The notes: generated from the sequence alone by a model not told the origin. Positions 40,014-51,290 are shown, numbered from the stretch's first letter. The stretch: DNA of 64,000 nt from Staphylococcus simiae (GCF_017357005.1 NZ_CP071589.1:992001-1056000); one strand, 5' to 3'. Numbers and translations are program-made.

Positions 40014-40130
40014 TGAGAGAAATCCTTTCTTATTATCTTATCTAATTACGTCAGTTAGCAAAAATTATCATAACATAAATTGATTGACAACTAAATTTAT
40101 AGCTTGAAGTCAAACTTTCTATAGTGCTAC

Positions 40131-40159
40131 TTACAAAATAGGTATTGGTCATGTATAAT
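40131..40159 (+). promoter_or_regulatory. promoter of the zapA-cvpA-polX-mutS2 group
   Basis: -35 TTACAA (40131-40136), a 17-base spacer, and -10 TATAAT (40154-40159). It is about 120 bases upstream of zapA. Confidence 0.65.
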
Positions 40160-40280
40160 GTTTATGAAAAAGTTAACGACGTATGATCTATCCATTTAAC
40201 AATGCAAAGTTAATATTAAAAAGTAAAAATTATTTGATTAGCAATAAAATGATTAATTAAAAGGTCAGGAGAAATTTTAA

Positions 40281-40547
40281 ATGTCACATTTTAAAAATAG
40301 AGTAAACGTGTCTATTAATGATCAACTTTTTACAATTGTAGGAGAAGATAATCCGGAACATATTCGTTATGTAGCACATCTAGTGGATGAAAAAATTCGT
40401 GAATTAGGATATAAATCAGCAGGTTTGGATACGTCACGTAAAGCTATTTTAACTGCTGTTAATATTATGCATGAAAAAGTCTTATTAGAAGAAGAAAATA
40501 GACGTTTGAAACAACATATCCAACAATTAGAACAGCGTGAGCATTAA
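40281..40547 (+). CDS. zapA: cell division protein ZapA
   Basis: 88 residues. Globular head (RVNVSINDQLFTIVGEDNPE, HIRYVAHLVDEKIREL) and C-terminal coiled coil (LLEEENRRLKQHIQQLEQRE). Bundles FtsZ filaments at the division ring. RBS AGGAG precedes the ATG. cvpA follows after 5 bases. Confidence 0.9.
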   Translation: MSHFKNRVNVSINDQLFTIVGEDNPEHIRYVAHLVDEKIRELGYKSAGLDTSRKAILTAVNIMHEKVLLEEENRRLKQHIQQLEQREH

Positions 40548-40552
40548 ATTTT

Positions 40553-41074
40553 ATGATTATCGATTTATTTATTATAATTATATTCATTTATTGTTTCGTC
40601 GTTGGTTTTAGAAGAGGATGTTGGTTATCGATAATGCACTTTGGTGCTACATTATTCTCGATTTTTGTTGCTTCTAAGTTTTATCAACCTATATTAGAGC
40701 GTTTAGTTGTCTTTATACCTTACCCTAAGACGACGGCTTTTGATACGTCATTTGCATATCATTTTTCACATCTGCAACATCTTTTTGAAGCAATTATAGC
40801 AATATTAATATTAGCGATGATATCGAAGTTCATTTTATATCTAATTATCGTGACGTTTGATAAAATAGTAGCATATCAAAAGATTCATATTTTTAGTCGA
40901 GCCTTAGGAATGATTATTGGTGTATTTGTAGCAATTGTTATGCTTCATTTTATATTATATGTATTAGCATTATATCCAAATGATTGGATACAGCAACAGT
41001 TAAGCACTTCGATTGCTAGCAAATCATTAATCTTTGATGTACCGCTATTATCGACATTTACATTAAACTTATAA
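40553..41074 (+). CDS. CvpA-family membrane protein
   Basis: 173 residues with about four helices. The opening DLFIIIIFIYCFVVGFRRGC is the CvpA pattern (Gly-Phe-Arg-Arg-Gly after helix 1), and a basic SRALGMIIGVFVAIVML segment is near residue 117. CvpA relatives are linked to colicin V production in E. coli and to envelope stress; the role in staphylococci is unknown. Coupled to zapA. Confidence 0.85.
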   Translation: MIIDLFIIIIFIYCFVVGFRRGCWLSIMHFGATLFSIFVASKFYQPILERLVVFIPYPKTTAFDTSFAYHFSHLQHLFEAIIAILILAMISKFILYLIIVTFDKIVAYQKIHIFSRALGMIIGVFVAIVMLHFILYVLALYPNDWIQQQLSTSIASKSLIFDVPLLSTFTLNL

Positions 41075-41087
41075 CTAAATTATATGA

Positions 41088-41135
41088 GGTCAGGACAATG
41101 ATATAAATCAACAATGATGTCCTGGTCTTATTTTT
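41088..41135 (+). terminator. possible terminator between cvpA and polX
   Basis: CAGGACA pairs with TGTCCTG across an AT-rich loop, with TATTTTTATG after it. The polX start codon is only 14 bases further, so readthrough is likely. Confidence 0.55.
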
Positions 41136-41148
41136 ATGGAGTGTTAAT

Positions 41149-42861
41149 ATGACCAAAAAAGATGTTATTAGATTATTAGAACAAATTGCGACATATATGG
41201 AGCTTAATGGAGAAAATACTTTCAAAGTATCTGCATATCGCAAGGCAGCACAAAGTTTGGAAATTGATGAAAGACCTTTAGATGAAATCAAAGATGTAAC
41301 AGAATTAAAAGGAATTGGTAAAGGTGTAGGAGAAGTTATTGATGAATATAGACAAACTGGTGAGTCTTCCACACTAAATGAACTAAAAAAACAAGTACCT
41401 GAAGGTTTAGTACCGTTATTAAAAATTCAAGGATTAGGTAGTAAGAAAATTGCTAAGTTATATAAAGAATTAAATATTACTGATAAAGAAAGTTTACAGC
41501 AAGCGTGTGAGCAGGGTAAAGTCAGTGAACTTAGTGGCTTTGCTAAAAAAACAGAACAAAATATTTTAGAAGCAGTTAAACAATTAGGTGCCAAAAAAGA
41601 TAGCTATCCAATTGATCAAATGCGTGGTTTAAACAAAGAAATTATTGATTATATTGCTACATTAGAAGATGTGATTCAATATTCATCAGCAGGTAGCTTT
41701 AGAAGATATAAAGAGATGAGTAAAGATTTAGACTTTATTATTAGTACTAATAAACCTGACCATGTACAACAACAGTTATTAAAGATACCTAACAAAGTAA
41801 AAGAAGTTGCAGTTGGACAGACTAAAGTATCATTAGAACTATCATATGATGATGAAACAATTGGCGTAGATTTTCGCTTGATTGAACCACAAGCGTTCTA
41901 TCACACGTTGCAACACTTTACAGGTTCAAAAGATCATAATATTAGAATTCGTCAACTGGCTAAGGAACGTAATGAAAAAGTTAGTGAATATGGTATTGAA
42001 CAAGCAAATGGTTCGTTACTTCAATATGATAGTGAAGAAGCAATATATGACCATTTTGGTGTTCCTTTTATAGTGCCAGCAATGCGTGAGGATGGTAGTG
42101 AATTTGATCGGGATTTAAGTCATATTGTTACACTCAATGATATTAATGGAGATATTCATATGCATACGACGTATAGTGATGGTGCTTTTTCAATTAGAGA
42201 AATGGTTGAAGCAAATATTGCTAAAGGCTATGAATTTATGGTCATCACTGATCATTCAGCCAGTTTAAAAGTAGCTAATGGCCTGCAAGTTGAACGATTA
42301 TTACGTCAAAATGAAGAAATTAAAGCATTGAATAAAGAATACAATGACATAGATATTTACTCAGGTACAGAAATGGATATCTTGCCAGATGGGTCGCTAG
42401 ATTATGATGATGAAATTCTTGCACAGCTAGATTATGTTATTGCAGCAATACATCAAAGTTTTAATCAATCAGAAGAACAAATAATGGAGCGTTTAGCTAA
42501 CGCGTGCCACAATCCATACGTACGTCATATTGCACATCCTACTGGACGAATTATTGGTAAACGTGATGGTTATAACCCTAATATTGAGCAATTAATAAAA
42601 TTAGCTGAAGAAACTAAGACGATATTAGAAATTAACGCTAATCCTAAACGACTTGATTTAAATGCTGATATTGTAAGAAAATATCCTAATGTTAAATTAA
42701 CGATTAATACAGATGCTCATCATACTGATCATTTAGACTTTATGAAATATGGTGTAGCTACTGCTCAAAAAGGATTTGTTACAAAAGATAGAGTCATTAA
42801 TACAATGACACGTGAAGCGTTTAAATCCTTTATAGAAAATAATATTAAACTTGAGAAATAG
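41149..42861 (+). CDS. polX: DNA polymerase X with PHP domain
   Basis: 570 residues. N-terminal HhH/8-kDa part (VIRLLEQIATYMELNGENTF, DVTELKGIGKGVGE), polymerase palm with SAGSFRRYKEMSKDLDFIIS (the metal Asp pair DLD), and C-terminal PHP domain (about 330-570) starting DIHMHTTYSDGAFSIREM and ending with NTDAHHTDH. The PHP domain gives 3'-5' exonuclease or AP endonuclease activity in bacterial PolX. Role in base excision repair. Confidence 0.94.
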   Translation: MTKKDVIRLLEQIATYMELNGENTFKVSAYRKAAQSLEIDERPLDEIKDVTELKGIGKGVGEVIDEYRQTGESSTLNELKKQVPEGLVPLLKIQGLGSKKIAKLYKELNITDKESLQQACEQGKVSELSGFAKKTEQNILEAVKQLGAKKDSYPIDQMRGLNKEIIDYIATLEDVIQYSSAGSFRRYKEMSKDLDFIISTNKPDHVQQQLLKIPNKVKEVAVGQTKVSLELSYDDETIGVDFRLIEPQAFYHTLQHFTGSKDHNIRIRQLAKERNEKVSEYGIEQANGSLLQYDSEEAIYDHFGVPFIVPAMREDGSEFDRDLSHIVTLNDINGDIHMHTTYSDGAFSIREMVEANIAKGYEFMVITDHSASLKVANGLQVERLLRQNEEIKALNKEYNDIDIYSGTEMDILPDGSLDYDDEILAQLDYVIAAIHQSFNQSEEQIMERLANACHNPYVRHIAHPTGRIIGKRDGYNPNIEQLIKLAEETKTILEINANPKRLDLNADIVRKYPNVKLTINTDAHHTDHLDFMKYGVATAQKGFVTKDRVINTMTREAFKSFIENNIKLEK

Positions 42862-42870
42862 AGGGATTTG

Positions 42871-45219
42871 ATGAGACAAAAAACACTAGATGTTTTAGAA
42901 TTTGACAAGATACGTACACTTGTAGCCAATGAAACTGTAAGTGATTTAGGTTTTGACAAAGTTAATCAAATGGCTCCAGCAATTGATTATGAAACAGTAG
43001 TCTTTCAAATGGAAGAAACTGATGAAATATCTCAAATTTATAATAAACATCGTTTACCCAGTTTAAGTGGGTTAACTAAAGTATCACCTCTGGTTCATAG
43101 AGCTGCTATCGGGGGTGTGCTAAATGTCAGTGAACTTAATCAAATAAAGAGATTAATTCAAGTACAGAATCAATTCAAAACATTTTATAACCAACTAGTT
43201 GAAGAAGACGAAGGTGTTAAATATGAGATTCTAGATAGTAGAATGTCGCAATTACCAGTATTAACAGACCTTTTTCAACACATAAACGAAACATGTGATA
43301 CGTATGATCTATATGATAATGCAAGCTATGAATTACAAAGTATTAGAAGTAAAATTTCTACTACCAATCAACGTATTAGACAAAATTTAGATCGTATCGT
43401 TAAAAGTCAAGCTAATCAAAAGAAATTATCAGATGCTATTGTAACTGTTAGGAATGAACGTAATGTTATCCCTGTTAAAGCTGAATATAGACAAGACTTT
43501 AATGGTATCGTTCATGATCAATCAGCTTCTGGTCAAACATTATATATTGAGCCATCATCTGTAGTTGAAATGAATAATCAAATCAGTCGATTACGTAATG
43601 ATGAGGCTGTAGAAAAAGAACGTATTTTGAGTCAATTAACAGGATATGTGGCTACTGAGAAGGATGCATTACTAGTCGCTGAAAATGTTATGGGTCAACT
43701 TGATTTTCTTATTGCTAAAGCTAGATATGGCAGAACAATTAAAGGAACAAAACCAAAATTTCAACAGCAACGTACAGTTTATTTACCGAAAGCCTATCAC
43801 CCATTACTCAATAGAGATACTGTTGTGGCAAATACAATTGAATTTATGGAAGATATTGAGACTGTTATCATTACTGGACCTAATACTGGTGGTAAGACGG
43901 TTACGCTTAAAACGCTTGGTCTAATTATAGTTATGGCTCAATCTGGATTGTTAGTTCCTACACTTGATGGAAGCCAGTTAAGTGTGTTTAAAAATGTCTA
44001 TTGTGACATTGGTGATGAGCAATCCATAGAACAATCTTTATCAACATTTTCTTCACATATGACAAATATTGTAGAAATATTGCAACAAGCTGATAAACAT
44101 AGTTTAGTATTATTTGACGAATTAGGTGCAGGCACGGACCCAAGTGAAGGTGCAGCACTTGCTATGAGTATCTTAGATTATGTTAGAAGTATAGGTGCTC
44201 TAGTGATGGCTACAACACATTACCCAGAGTTGAAAGCATATAGTTACAATAGACAAGGCGTTATGAATGCTAGTGTTGAATTTGATGTTAATTCACTGAG
44301 CCCAACCTATAAATTACTTATGGGTGTACCTGGACGTTCTAATGCTTTTGATATCTCTAAAAAACTTGGACTTAGTCTTGCTATTATTAATAAAGCGAAG
44401 ACAATGATTGGCACCGATGAAAAAGAAATAAATGCGATGATTGAATCGTTAGAAACTAATTCTAAACGTGTAGAGGATCAACGTGTTGAATTAGATCGTT
44501 TAGTCAAAGAAGCGGAACAAGTTCATGATGACTTAGAACGTCAATATCAGCAGTATCAAAATTATGAACGTACGTTGATGGATGAAGCAAAAGAAAAAGC
44601 CAATCAACGTATTAAAGCAGCTACGCAAGAAGCTGACGACATCATTAAAGATTTGAGACAACTACGAGATAAAAAAGGTGCTGACGTCAAAGAACATGAA
44701 TTAATTGATAAAAAGAAACACCTTGATGACCAATATGAAGCGAAATCTATCAAACAACATGTTCAAAAACAAAAATATGATAAAATTGAAGCTGGTGACG
44801 AAGTTAAAGTGTTATCATATGGACAAAAAGGTGAAGTTTTAGAGCTTGTCAATGATGAAGAAGCTGTTGTACAAATGGGTATTATTAAAATGAAATTACC
44901 AATAGCTGACTTAGAGAAAAAGAAAAAAGAAAAAGTAAAACCTACAAAAATGGTTACACGACAAAATAGACAGACGATTAAAACAGAATTGGATTTAAGA
45001 GGCTATCGTTATGAAGAAGCGTTAGTTGAGTTAGATCAATATTTAGACCAAGCAGTGTTAAGTAATTATGAGCAAGTATATATTATTCATGGTAAAGGAA
45101 CTGGCGCTTTACAAAAAGGTGTACAACAACATTTGAAAAAGCATAAAAGTGTTAATTCATTTAGAGGTGGTATGCCCAGTGAAGGTGGCTTTGGTGTAAC
45201 AGTTGCTGAATTGAAATAA
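42871..45219 (+). CDS. mutS2: MutS2 (Smr-domain ATPase)
   Basis: 782 residues. MutS core and ATPase with Walker [16 protein letters not shown] (about residue 332), Walker [21 protein letters not shown] (about 410) and a long coiled coil (about 520-630). The C-terminal Smr nuclease domain has [12 protein letters not shown] and [10 protein letters not shown]. It acts in recombination suppression and in splitting collided ribosomes in Firmicutes. The start is ATG 42871 behind AGAGGG; a TTG one codon earlier is too close to the binding site. Confidence 0.95.
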   Translation: MRQKTLDVLEFDKIRTLVANETVSDLGFDKVNQMAPAIDYETVVFQMEETDEISQIYNKHRLPSLSGLTKVSPLVHRAAIGGVLNVSELNQIKRLIQVQNQFKTFYNQLVEEDEGVKYEILDSRMSQLPVLTDLFQHINETCDTYDLYDNASYELQSIRSKISTTNQRIRQNLDRIVKSQANQKKLSDAIVTVRNERNVIPVKAEYRQDFNGIVHDQSASGQTLYIEPSSVVEMNNQISRLRNDEAVEKERILSQLTGYVATEKDALLVAENVMGQLDFLIAKARYGRTIKGTKPKFQQQRTVYLPKAYHPLLNRDTVVANTIEFMEDIETVIITGPNTGGKTVTLKTLGLIIVMAQSGLLVPTLDGSQLSVFKNVYCDIGDEQSIEQSLSTFSSHMTNIVEILQQADKHSLVLFDELGAGTDPSEGAALAMSILDYVRSIGALVMATTHYPELKAYSYNRQGVMNASVEFDVNSLSPTYKLLMGVPGRSNAFDISKKLGLSLAIINKAKTMIGTDEKEINAMIESLETNSKRVEDQRVELDRLVKEAEQVHDDLERQYQQYQNYERTLMDEAKEKANQRIKAATQEADDIIKDLRQLRDKKGADVKEHELIDKKKHLDDQYEAKSIKQHVQKQKYDKIEAGDEVKVLSYGQKGEVLELVNDEEAVVQMGIIKMKLPIADLEKKKKEKVKPTKMVTRQNRQTIKTELDLRGYRYEEALVELDQYLDQAVLSNYEQVYIIHGKGTGALQKGVQQHLKKHKSVNSFRGGMPSEGGFGVTVAELK

Positions 45220-45456
45220 TAGATTAAATGTAAATTGAAAATGTGATATTTTATAATTTTAGAATTAATGAAATATAACAAGCTTTGTAACAAATATAGT
45301 TAATTGATTATATAGAATAACTATGAAAAAGATGTATTATTTGATATATTGAGTTTCTACAGTTAGAATCTAGCCATACGTTAGTTGATTTTAGTCTTTG
45401 AATATGGCAATTAAATTTAAAAAGTGAGCAAAAAGTAATACATGATTCATTTTATC

Positions 45457-45465
45457 TGATATAAT
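45457..45465 (+). promoter_or_regulatory. extended -10 promoter of trxA
   Basis: TGATATAAT at 45457-45465, an extended -10 (TGnTATAAT), without a good -35 box. It is 38 bases before the trxA ATG. The remaining 45220-45456 is AT-rich with no other feature. Confidence 0.6.
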
Positions 45466-45503
45466 TTGCTCATCATAACAATAATTAAGGAGGATTGGCA
45501 TTT

Positions 45504-45818
45504 ATGGCAATCGTAAAAGTAACTGATGCAGATTTTGATTCAAAAGTTGAATCTGGTGTTAAATTAGTAGATTTTTGGGCAACTTGGTGTGGACCATGTA
45601 AAATGATCGCTCCAGTTTTAGAAGAATTAGCAACTGATTATGAAGGTAAAGCTGATATTTTAAAATTAGACGTTGATGAAAATCCATCAACAGCAGCTAA
45701 ATTTGAAGTAATGAGTATTCCAACTCTAATCGTTTTTAAAGACGGACAACCTGTAGACAAAGTAGTTGGTTTCCAACCAAAAGAAAACTTAGCTGAAGTA
45801 TTAGATAAACACTTATAA
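45504..45818 (+). CDS. trxA: thioredoxin
   Basis: 104 residues with the active site [10 protein letters not shown] near residue 27 and the cis-proline loop [11 protein letters not shown]. Reduces disulfides in the cytoplasm with thioredoxin reductase. Starts at ATG 45504 ([12 protein letters not shown]) after AAGGAGG; the in-frame TTG at 45495 is inside the ribosome binding region. Confidence 0.97.
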   Translation: MAIVKVTDADFDSKVESGVKLVDFWATWCGPCKMIAPVLEELATDYEGKADILKLDVDENPSTAAKFEVMSIPTLIVFKDGQPVDKVVGFQPKENLAEVLDKHL

Positions 45819-45834
45819 GTTGAAGCATAAAGCG

Positions 45835-45870
45835 CTGGAGCATTCTTTATTGAATTGCTCCAGTTTTTAT
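45835..45870 (+). terminator. terminator between trxA and uvrC
   Basis: CTGGAGCA with TGCTCCAG around a 14-base loop, then TTTTT. Confidence 0.88.
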
Positions 45871-45898
45871 TGTCAAAAAGGATGGAAAGGAGGATATC

Positions 45899-47680
45899 AT
45901 GGAAGACTACCAAAAAGAAATTAAGAATAAGTTAAATGTTGTACCAATGGAACCTGGATGCTATTTAATGAAAGATCGTAATGATCAAATTATATATGTT
46001 GGTAAGGCGAAGAAACTTCGTAATCGTTTGCGCTCTTATTTTACAGGTGCACATGACGCTAAAACAACAAGACTTGTCGGAGAAATTCGTAATTTTGAAT
46101 TTATCGTTACTTCTAGCGAAACAGAATCGTTATTATTAGAGTTGAATTTAATTAAACAGTATCAACCAAGATACAATATATTATTAAAAGATGATAAGAG
46201 TTATCCATTTATTAAAATAACGAAAGAAAAATATCCCAGACTATTAGTAACGAGAACTGTTAAAAAGGGAAGCGGTAAATATTTTGGTCCTTATCCAAAT
46301 GCTTATTCAGCTCAAGAGACAAAAAAGTTATTAGATCGAATTTATCCATTTAGAAAATGTGATCATATGCCAGATAAATTATGCTTATATTATCATATCG
46401 GTCAGTGTTTAGGTCCTTGTGTTTATGATGTTGATTTAGCAGAGTATGCACAAATGACTAAAGAAATTACAGATTTTCTTAATGGTGAAGATAAAACAAT
46501 ATTAAAAAACTTAGAGCAAAAAATGTTATCTGCTAGTGAAGAACTAGATTTTGAGCGTGCTAAAGAATATAGAGATTTGATACAACATATTCATAACTTA
46601 ACCAATAAACAAAAAGTTATGTCAACCGATAAAACAATTAGAGATGTCTTTGGCTACAGTGTTGATAAAGGTTGGATGTGTATCCAAGTATTTTTCATTA
46701 GACAAGGTAATATGATTAAAAGAGATACAACGATGATTCCTTTGCAACAGACAGAGGAAGAAGAGTTTTATACTTTCATAGGACAATTTTATGCTTTGAA
46801 CCAGCATATATTACCTAAAGAAGTACATGTACCTAAAAATTTAGATAAAGATATCATTCATTCAGTTGTTGATACTAAAATCGTACAACCAGTACGTGGT
46901 GCCAAAAAAGATATGGTTGATTTAGCTAACCATAACGCTGAAGTATCTTTAAATAATAAATTCGAATTGATTTCAAGAGATGAATCTCGAACTGTTAAAG
47001 CAATTGAAGAGTTGGGCGAACGAATGGGTATCCAAACGCCAATCAGAATTGAAGCTTTTGATAACTCGAATATTCAAGGGGTAGACCCAGTATCAGCAAT
47101 GGTAAGTTTCGTTGACGGTAAGCCTGATAAGAAAAATTATCGAAAATATAAAATTAAAACAGTTACCGGACCAGATGATTATAAATCAATGCGAGAAGTT
47201 GTAAGACGTAGATACTCTAGAGTATTAAACGAAGGATTGCCATTACCTGACTTAATTATCGTTGATGGTGGTAAAGGACATATGAATGGTGTCATGGATG
47301 TTTTGGAAAATGAACTTGGTCTAGATATCCCTGTTGCTGGATTGCAAAAAAATGATAAACATCAAACTTCAGAGTTACTATATGGTAAGAGTGCAGAAAT
47401 AGTACCGTTGAAGAAGAATAGCCAAGCTTTCTATTTATTACATCGTATTCAAGATGAAGTACACCGTTTTGCTATTACATTTCATAGACAAACAAGACAA
47501 AAAACTGGCTTAAAATCAGTACTTGATGATATCGAAGGTATTGGTAGTAAAAGAAAAACAGCACTTTTAAGAACATTTGGTTCAATTAAAAAGATGAAAG
47601 AAGCAAATATTGAAGATTTCAAAAAAATAGGCATACCAGAAAATGTTGCACAAAACCTTCAACAACAATTAAATAAATAA
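45899..47680 (+). CDS. uvrC: excinuclease ABC subunit C
   Basis: 593-residue nuclease that makes both cuts in nucleotide excision repair. N-terminal GIY-YIG domain ([20 protein letters not shown]), FGPYPNA motif and Cys cluster ([17 protein letters not shown]), UVR domain near 200 ([16 protein letters not shown]), RNase H-like 5' nuclease ([18 protein letters not shown]) and C-terminal HhH ([14 protein letters not shown]). RBS AAAGGAGGA precedes the ATG. Confidence 0.97.
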   Translation: MEDYQKEIKNKLNVVPMEPGCYLMKDRNDQIIYVGKAKKLRNRLRSYFTGAHDAKTTRLVGEIRNFEFIVTSSETESLLLELNLIKQYQPRYNILLKDDKSYPFIKITKEKYPRLLVTRTVKKGSGKYFGPYPNAYSAQETKKLLDRIYPFRKCDHMPDKLCLYYHIGQCLGPCVYDVDLAEYAQMTKEITDFLNGEDKTILKNLEQKMLSASEELDFERAKEYRDLIQHIHNLTNKQKVMSTDKTIRDVFGYSVDKGWMCIQVFFIRQGNMIKRDTTMIPLQQTEEEEFYTFIGQFYALNQHILPKEVHVPKNLDKDIIHSVVDTKIVQPVRGAKKDMVDLANHNAEVSLNNKFELISRDESRTVKAIEELGERMGIQTPIRIEAFDNSNIQGVDPVSAMVSFVDGKPDKKNYRKYKIKTVTGPDDYKSMREVVRRRYSRVLNEGLPLPDLIIVDGGKGHMNGVMDVLENELGLDIPVAGLQKNDKHQTSELLYGKSAEIVPLKKNSQAFYLLHRIQDEVHRFAITFHRQTRQKTGLKSVLDDIEGIGSKRKTALLRTFGSIKKMKEANIEDFKKIGIPENVAQNLQQQLNK

Positions 47681-47683
47681 AAA

Positions 47684-47716
47684 TCTGGGCATGAGAATCA
47701 TTCTCATGCCCAAAAA
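47684..47716 (+). terminator. terminator of uvrC
   Basis: TGGGCATGAGAAT with ATTCTCATGCCCA, a 13-bp perfect stem with a very short loop, then CAAAAATATG; the T run is weak, and A-rich sequence precedes it. Confidence 0.75.
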
Positions 47717-47768
47717 TATGATAAATAATGTTACAATGTTGTTAACAAAGTTATTTTTTTGAATGTGC

Positions 47769-47783
47769 GTGGAAGCGTTTTCT
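47769..47783 (+). promoter_or_regulatory. cre site upstream of sdhCAB (CcpA binding)
   Basis: GTGGAAGCGTTTTCT fits the catabolite-response element WTGNAANCGNWNNCW at all but the first base. It lies about 205 bases before sdhC, consistent with known carbon repression of the TCA cycle by CcpA. Confidence 0.65.
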
Positions 47784-47988
47784 AAATGAGAAACTTTATC
47801 ATTTGCAAGTAAATGTTAAATTAATAATAAATTTTACATTATTACACGCATAATTAGAATTATTTTCTAAAATATTTGTGCAAATGATATTGTAACAACA
47901 CATGAAACGAATTCAATTTAGGGGTTAAACGTGCATCCATTAATAATAACTAAATATATTAATTAATCGTTCACAGGGGGGACTCCTT

Positions 47989-48603
47989 TTGGCTCAAACA
48001 AAAAATGAATATTACTTAAGACGAATTCATTCGTTATTAGGTATTATACCAATTGGTGCATTCTTGGTTGTTCACTTATTAGTGAATCATCAAGCAACAC
48101 AAGGTGCTGAAGCATTTAATAAAGCATCAAGTTTTATGGAATCATTACCATTCCTTATCGTAGTAGAATTTTTATTCATCTACATTCCGTTGTTATATCA
48201 TGGTTTATTCGGACTGCATATCGCATTTACAGCTAAAGAAAACGTTGGGCATTATTCATTGTTTAGAAATTGGATGTTCTTATTCCAACGTATTAGTGGT
48301 GTTTTAGCGTTTATTTTTATCGGAGTACATTTATGGCAAACACGCTTACAAAAAGCATTTTTTGGTAAAGAGGTTGACTACGATATGATGCATCAAACGT
48401 TACAAAGTCCAGTTTGGGCAATCATTTATATTATTTGCATTATTGCAGTAGTATTCCATTTTTCTAATGGATTATGGTCATTCTTAGTGACTTGGGGCGT
48501 ATTACAATCTCCAAAATCACAACGTGTTTTTACATGGGTATCATTAATCGTATTTTTAGTTATTTCATATATAGGTGTAACAGCAATTATTGCCTTTATG
48601 TAA
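47989..48603 (+). CDS. sdhC: succinate dehydrogenase cytochrome b558 subunit
   Basis: 204 residues with five predicted helices that anchor SdhAB and bind haem via conserved histidines (LRRIHSLLG, FLVVHLLVNHQ, LLYHGLFGLH, FIGVHLW, AVVFHFSNGLW). Begins with TTG (MAQTKNEYYLRRIH) after CAGGGGGGAC. Passes electrons to menaquinone. First gene of sdhCAB. Confidence 0.94.
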   Translation: MAQTKNEYYLRRIHSLLGIIPIGAFLVVHLLVNHQATQGAEAFNKASSFMESLPFLIVVEFLFIYIPLLYHGLFGLHIAFTAKENVGHYSLFRNWMFLFQRISGVLAFIFIGVHLWQTRLQKAFFGKEVDYDMMHQTLQSPVWAIIYIICIIAVVFHFSNGLWSFLVTWGVLQSPKSQRVFTWVSLIVFLVISYIGVTAIIAFM

Positions 48604-48657
48604 TACGTCTCATATATCAATTTTAAAGTTTTAAAAATTTAGGGGAGTGACTTTTTT

Positions 48658-50424
48658 ATGGCAGAGAAACATCTTATTGTTGTCGGTGGTGGCTTAGCTG
48701 GTTTAATGGCAACAATTAAAGCGGCAGAAAAAGGTGCACATGTAGATTTATTTTCAGTTGTACCTGTTAAACGTTCGCACTCTGTATGTGCCCAAGGTGG
48801 CATTAATGGTGCAGTAAATACTAAAGGTGAAGGAGATTCTCCATGGATTCATTTTGATGATACTGTTTATGGAGGAGACTTTTTAGCAAATCAGCCACCA
48901 GTAAAAGCAATGACTGAGGCAGCACCTAAAATTATCCATTTACTTGATAGAATGGGCGTAATGTTTAATAGAACGAACGAAGGTTTATTAGATTTTAGAC
49001 GTTTTGGTGGAACATTGCACCATAGAACAGCGTATGCTGGTGCAACGACAGGTCAACAATTGTTATATGCATTGGATGAACAAGTACGTTCTTTTGAAGT
49101 AGATGGCTTAGTGACGAAATATGAGGGTTGGGAATTTTTAGGTATAGTTAAAGATGAAGAAAATACAGCTAGAGGAATTGTGGCACAGAACATGACTACA
49201 GCTGAAATTGATACATTTGGATCAGATGCTGTAATAATGGCGACTGGTGGGCCTGGTATTATCTTTGGTAAAACTACCAATTCAATGATTAACACTGGTT
49301 CAGCAGCTTCTATCGTTTATCAACAAGGTGCAATTTATGCCAATGGTGAATTTATTCAAATCCATCCAACTGCAATTCCTGGAGACGATAAACTACGTTT
49401 AATGAGTGAATCAGCTCGTGGTGAAGGTGGTAGAATCTGGACTTATAAAGATGGTAAACCTTGGTATTTCTTAGAAGAAAAGTATCCTGATTACGGTAAC
49501 CTAGTTCCACGTGATATTGCTACACGTGAAATATTTGATGTTTGTATTAACCAAAAATTAGGTATTAATGGCGAAAACATGGTCTACCTTGACTTATCGC
49601 ATAAAGATCCACATGAACTTGACGTTAAATTAGGTGGAATTATTGAAATTTATGAAAAATTTACTGGAGATGATCCACGTAAAGTTCCAATGAAAATTTT
49701 CCCAGCAGTTCACTATTCAATGGGTGGCTTATACGTTGATTATGATCAAATGACTAATATTAAAGGTTTATTTGCAGCAGGAGAATGTGATTTCTCACAA
49801 CATGGTGGTAATAGATTAGGTGCAAACTCATTATTATCAGCAATATATGGTGGAACGGTTGCAGGACCAAACGCTATTGATTATATTTCTAATATTGAAA
49901 AGTCATATACTGACCTAGATGACAGTATATTTGAACAACGTAAACAAGAAGAACAAGAACGTTTCGATAAGTTATTGGCAATGCGTGGTACAGAAAATGC
50001 TTATAAATTACACCGTGAGTTAGGTGAAATAATGACGGCTAATGTAACTGTAGTACGTGAAAATGACAAATTGTTAGAAACAGATAAAAAAATTGTTGAA
50101 TTAATGAAACGTTATGAAGATATTGATATGGAAGATACTCAAACTTGGAGTAACCAAGCAGTATTCTTCACTCGTCAATTATGGAATATGTTAGTACTTG
50201 CCCGTGTAATTACACTTGGTGCTTATAATCGTAATGAATCAAGAGGTGCGCATTACAAACCTGAATTCCCAGAACGTAATGACGAAGAATGGTTAAAAAC
50301 AACAATGGCTTCATTTGAAGGTGCTTTTAACAAACCTAAATTCGAATATGAACCTGTTGATGTAAGTTTAATTCCACCTCGTAAACGTGATTACACTAGT
50401 AAGTCTAAAGGGGGTAAAAAGTAA
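48658..50424 (+). CDS. sdhA: succinate dehydrogenase flavoprotein subunit
   Basis: 588 residues. FAD Rossmann loop IVVGGGLAGLMATIKAAEKG at the N-terminus, the flavin-linking His region (VKRSHSVCAQGGINGAV), and active-site HPTAIPGDDKLRLMSESARG and SMGGLYVDYD. C-terminal domain with SRGAHYKPEFPERND. Oxidises succinate to fumarate. RBS GGGGAGTG. Overlaps sdhB by one base. Confidence 0.97.
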   Translation: MAEKHLIVVGGGLAGLMATIKAAEKGAHVDLFSVVPVKRSHSVCAQGGINGAVNTKGEGDSPWIHFDDTVYGGDFLANQPPVKAMTEAAPKIIHLLDRMGVMFNRTNEGLLDFRRFGGTLHHRTAYAGATTGQQLLYALDEQVRSFEVDGLVTKYEGWEFLGIVKDEENTARGIVAQNMTTAEIDTFGSDAVIMATGGPGIIFGKTTNSMINTGSAASIVYQQGAIYANGEFIQIHPTAIPGDDKLRLMSESARGEGGRIWTYKDGKPWYFLEEKYPDYGNLVPRDIATREIFDVCINQKLGINGENMVYLDLSHKDPHELDVKLGGIIEIYEKFTGDDPRKVPMKIFPAVHYSMGGLYVDYDQMTNIKGLFAAGECDFSQHGGNRLGANSLLSAIYGGTVAGPNAIDYISNIEKSYTDLDDSIFEQRKQEEQERFDKLLAMRGTENAYKLHRELGEIMTANVTVVRENDKLLETDKKIVELMKRYEDIDMEDTQTWSNQAVFFTRQLWNMLVLARVITLGAYNRNESRGAHYKPEFPERNDEEWLKTTMASFEGAFNKPKFEYEPVDVSLIPPRKRDYTSKSKGGKK

Positions 50425-51239
50425 TGACTGAACAATCAGTACAAGACACTCCACAACAAGAACAACAAAATAACAACAAAAATAAAACTGTTAAATTAAT
50501 AATTAAAAGACAAGATACTAGTGATTCTAAACCTTATGAAGAAACATTCGAAATTCCATATAGAGAAAATTTAAATGTAATTGCATGCCTAATGGAAATA
50601 AGACGTAATCCAGTCAATATTAATGGTGAGAAAACAACACCAGTTGTCTGGGATATGAACTGTTTAGAAGAAGTTTGTGGTGCTTGTTCAATGGTTATCA
50701 ATGGTCGTGCTAGACAATCATGTTCAGCTATTGTAGACCAACTTGAACAGCCTATTCGTTTAGAACCTATGAGTACATTCCCGGTCATTCGTGACTTGCA
50801 AGTTGATCGTTCTAGAATGTTCGATAACTTAAAACGTATGAAAGCTTGGATACCAATTGATGGTACGTATGATTTAGGTCCTGGACCACGTATGCCTGAG
50901 AAAAAACGACAAACTGCTTATGAGTTATCTAAATGTATGACTTGTGGTGTTTGTTTAGAAGTTTGTCCTAATGTAACTGAAAAAAATAATTTTGTGGGTG
51001 CTCAAGCTATCTCACAAGTACGTTTGTTCAACTTACATCCAACAGGCTCAATGACCAAAGATGAACGTTTAGATGCCTTAATGGGTGCCGGTGGATTACA
51101 ACAATGTGGTAACTCACAAAACTGTGTTAATGCATGTCCAAAAGGTATTCCTTTAACGACATCTATTGCAGCGATGAATAGAGAAACAACATTCCACATG
51201 TTCAAATCATTCTTTGGTTCAGATCATGAAGTAGAATAA
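50424..51239 (+). CDS. sdhB: succinate dehydrogenase iron-sulfur subunit
   Basis: 271 residues. N-terminal [2Fe-2S] ligands in CLEEVCGACSMVINGRARQSC-type region (residues about 75-95), C-terminal ferredoxin part with CMTCGVCLEVCP near 172 and CGNSQNCVNACP near 231. The N-terminal 20 residues are a Gln/Asn-rich extension. Relays electrons from SdhA to the haem subunit. Followed by a terminator. Confidence 0.97.
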   Translation: MTEQSVQDTPQQEQQNNNKNKTVKLIIKRQDTSDSKPYEETFEIPYRENLNVIACLMEIRRNPVNINGEKTTPVVWDMNCLEEVCGACSMVINGRARQSCSAIVDQLEQPIRLEPMSTFPVIRDLQVDRSRMFDNLKRMKAWIPIDGTYDLGPGPRMPEKKRQTAYELSKCMTCGVCLEVCPNVTEKNNFVGAQAISQVRLFNLHPTGSMTKDERLDALMGAGGLQQCGNSQNCVNACPKGIPLTTSIAAMNRETTFHMFKSFFGSDHEVE

Positions 51240-51253
51240 GTAAATGTGATATT

Positions 51254-51290
51254 AAATTCCCTCAAGTTTGTGGCTTGAGGGAATTTTTTT
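51254..51290 (+). terminator. terminator of sdhCAB
   Basis: AAATTCCCTCAAG with CTTGAGGGAATTT and then TTTTT. Confidence 0.93.
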
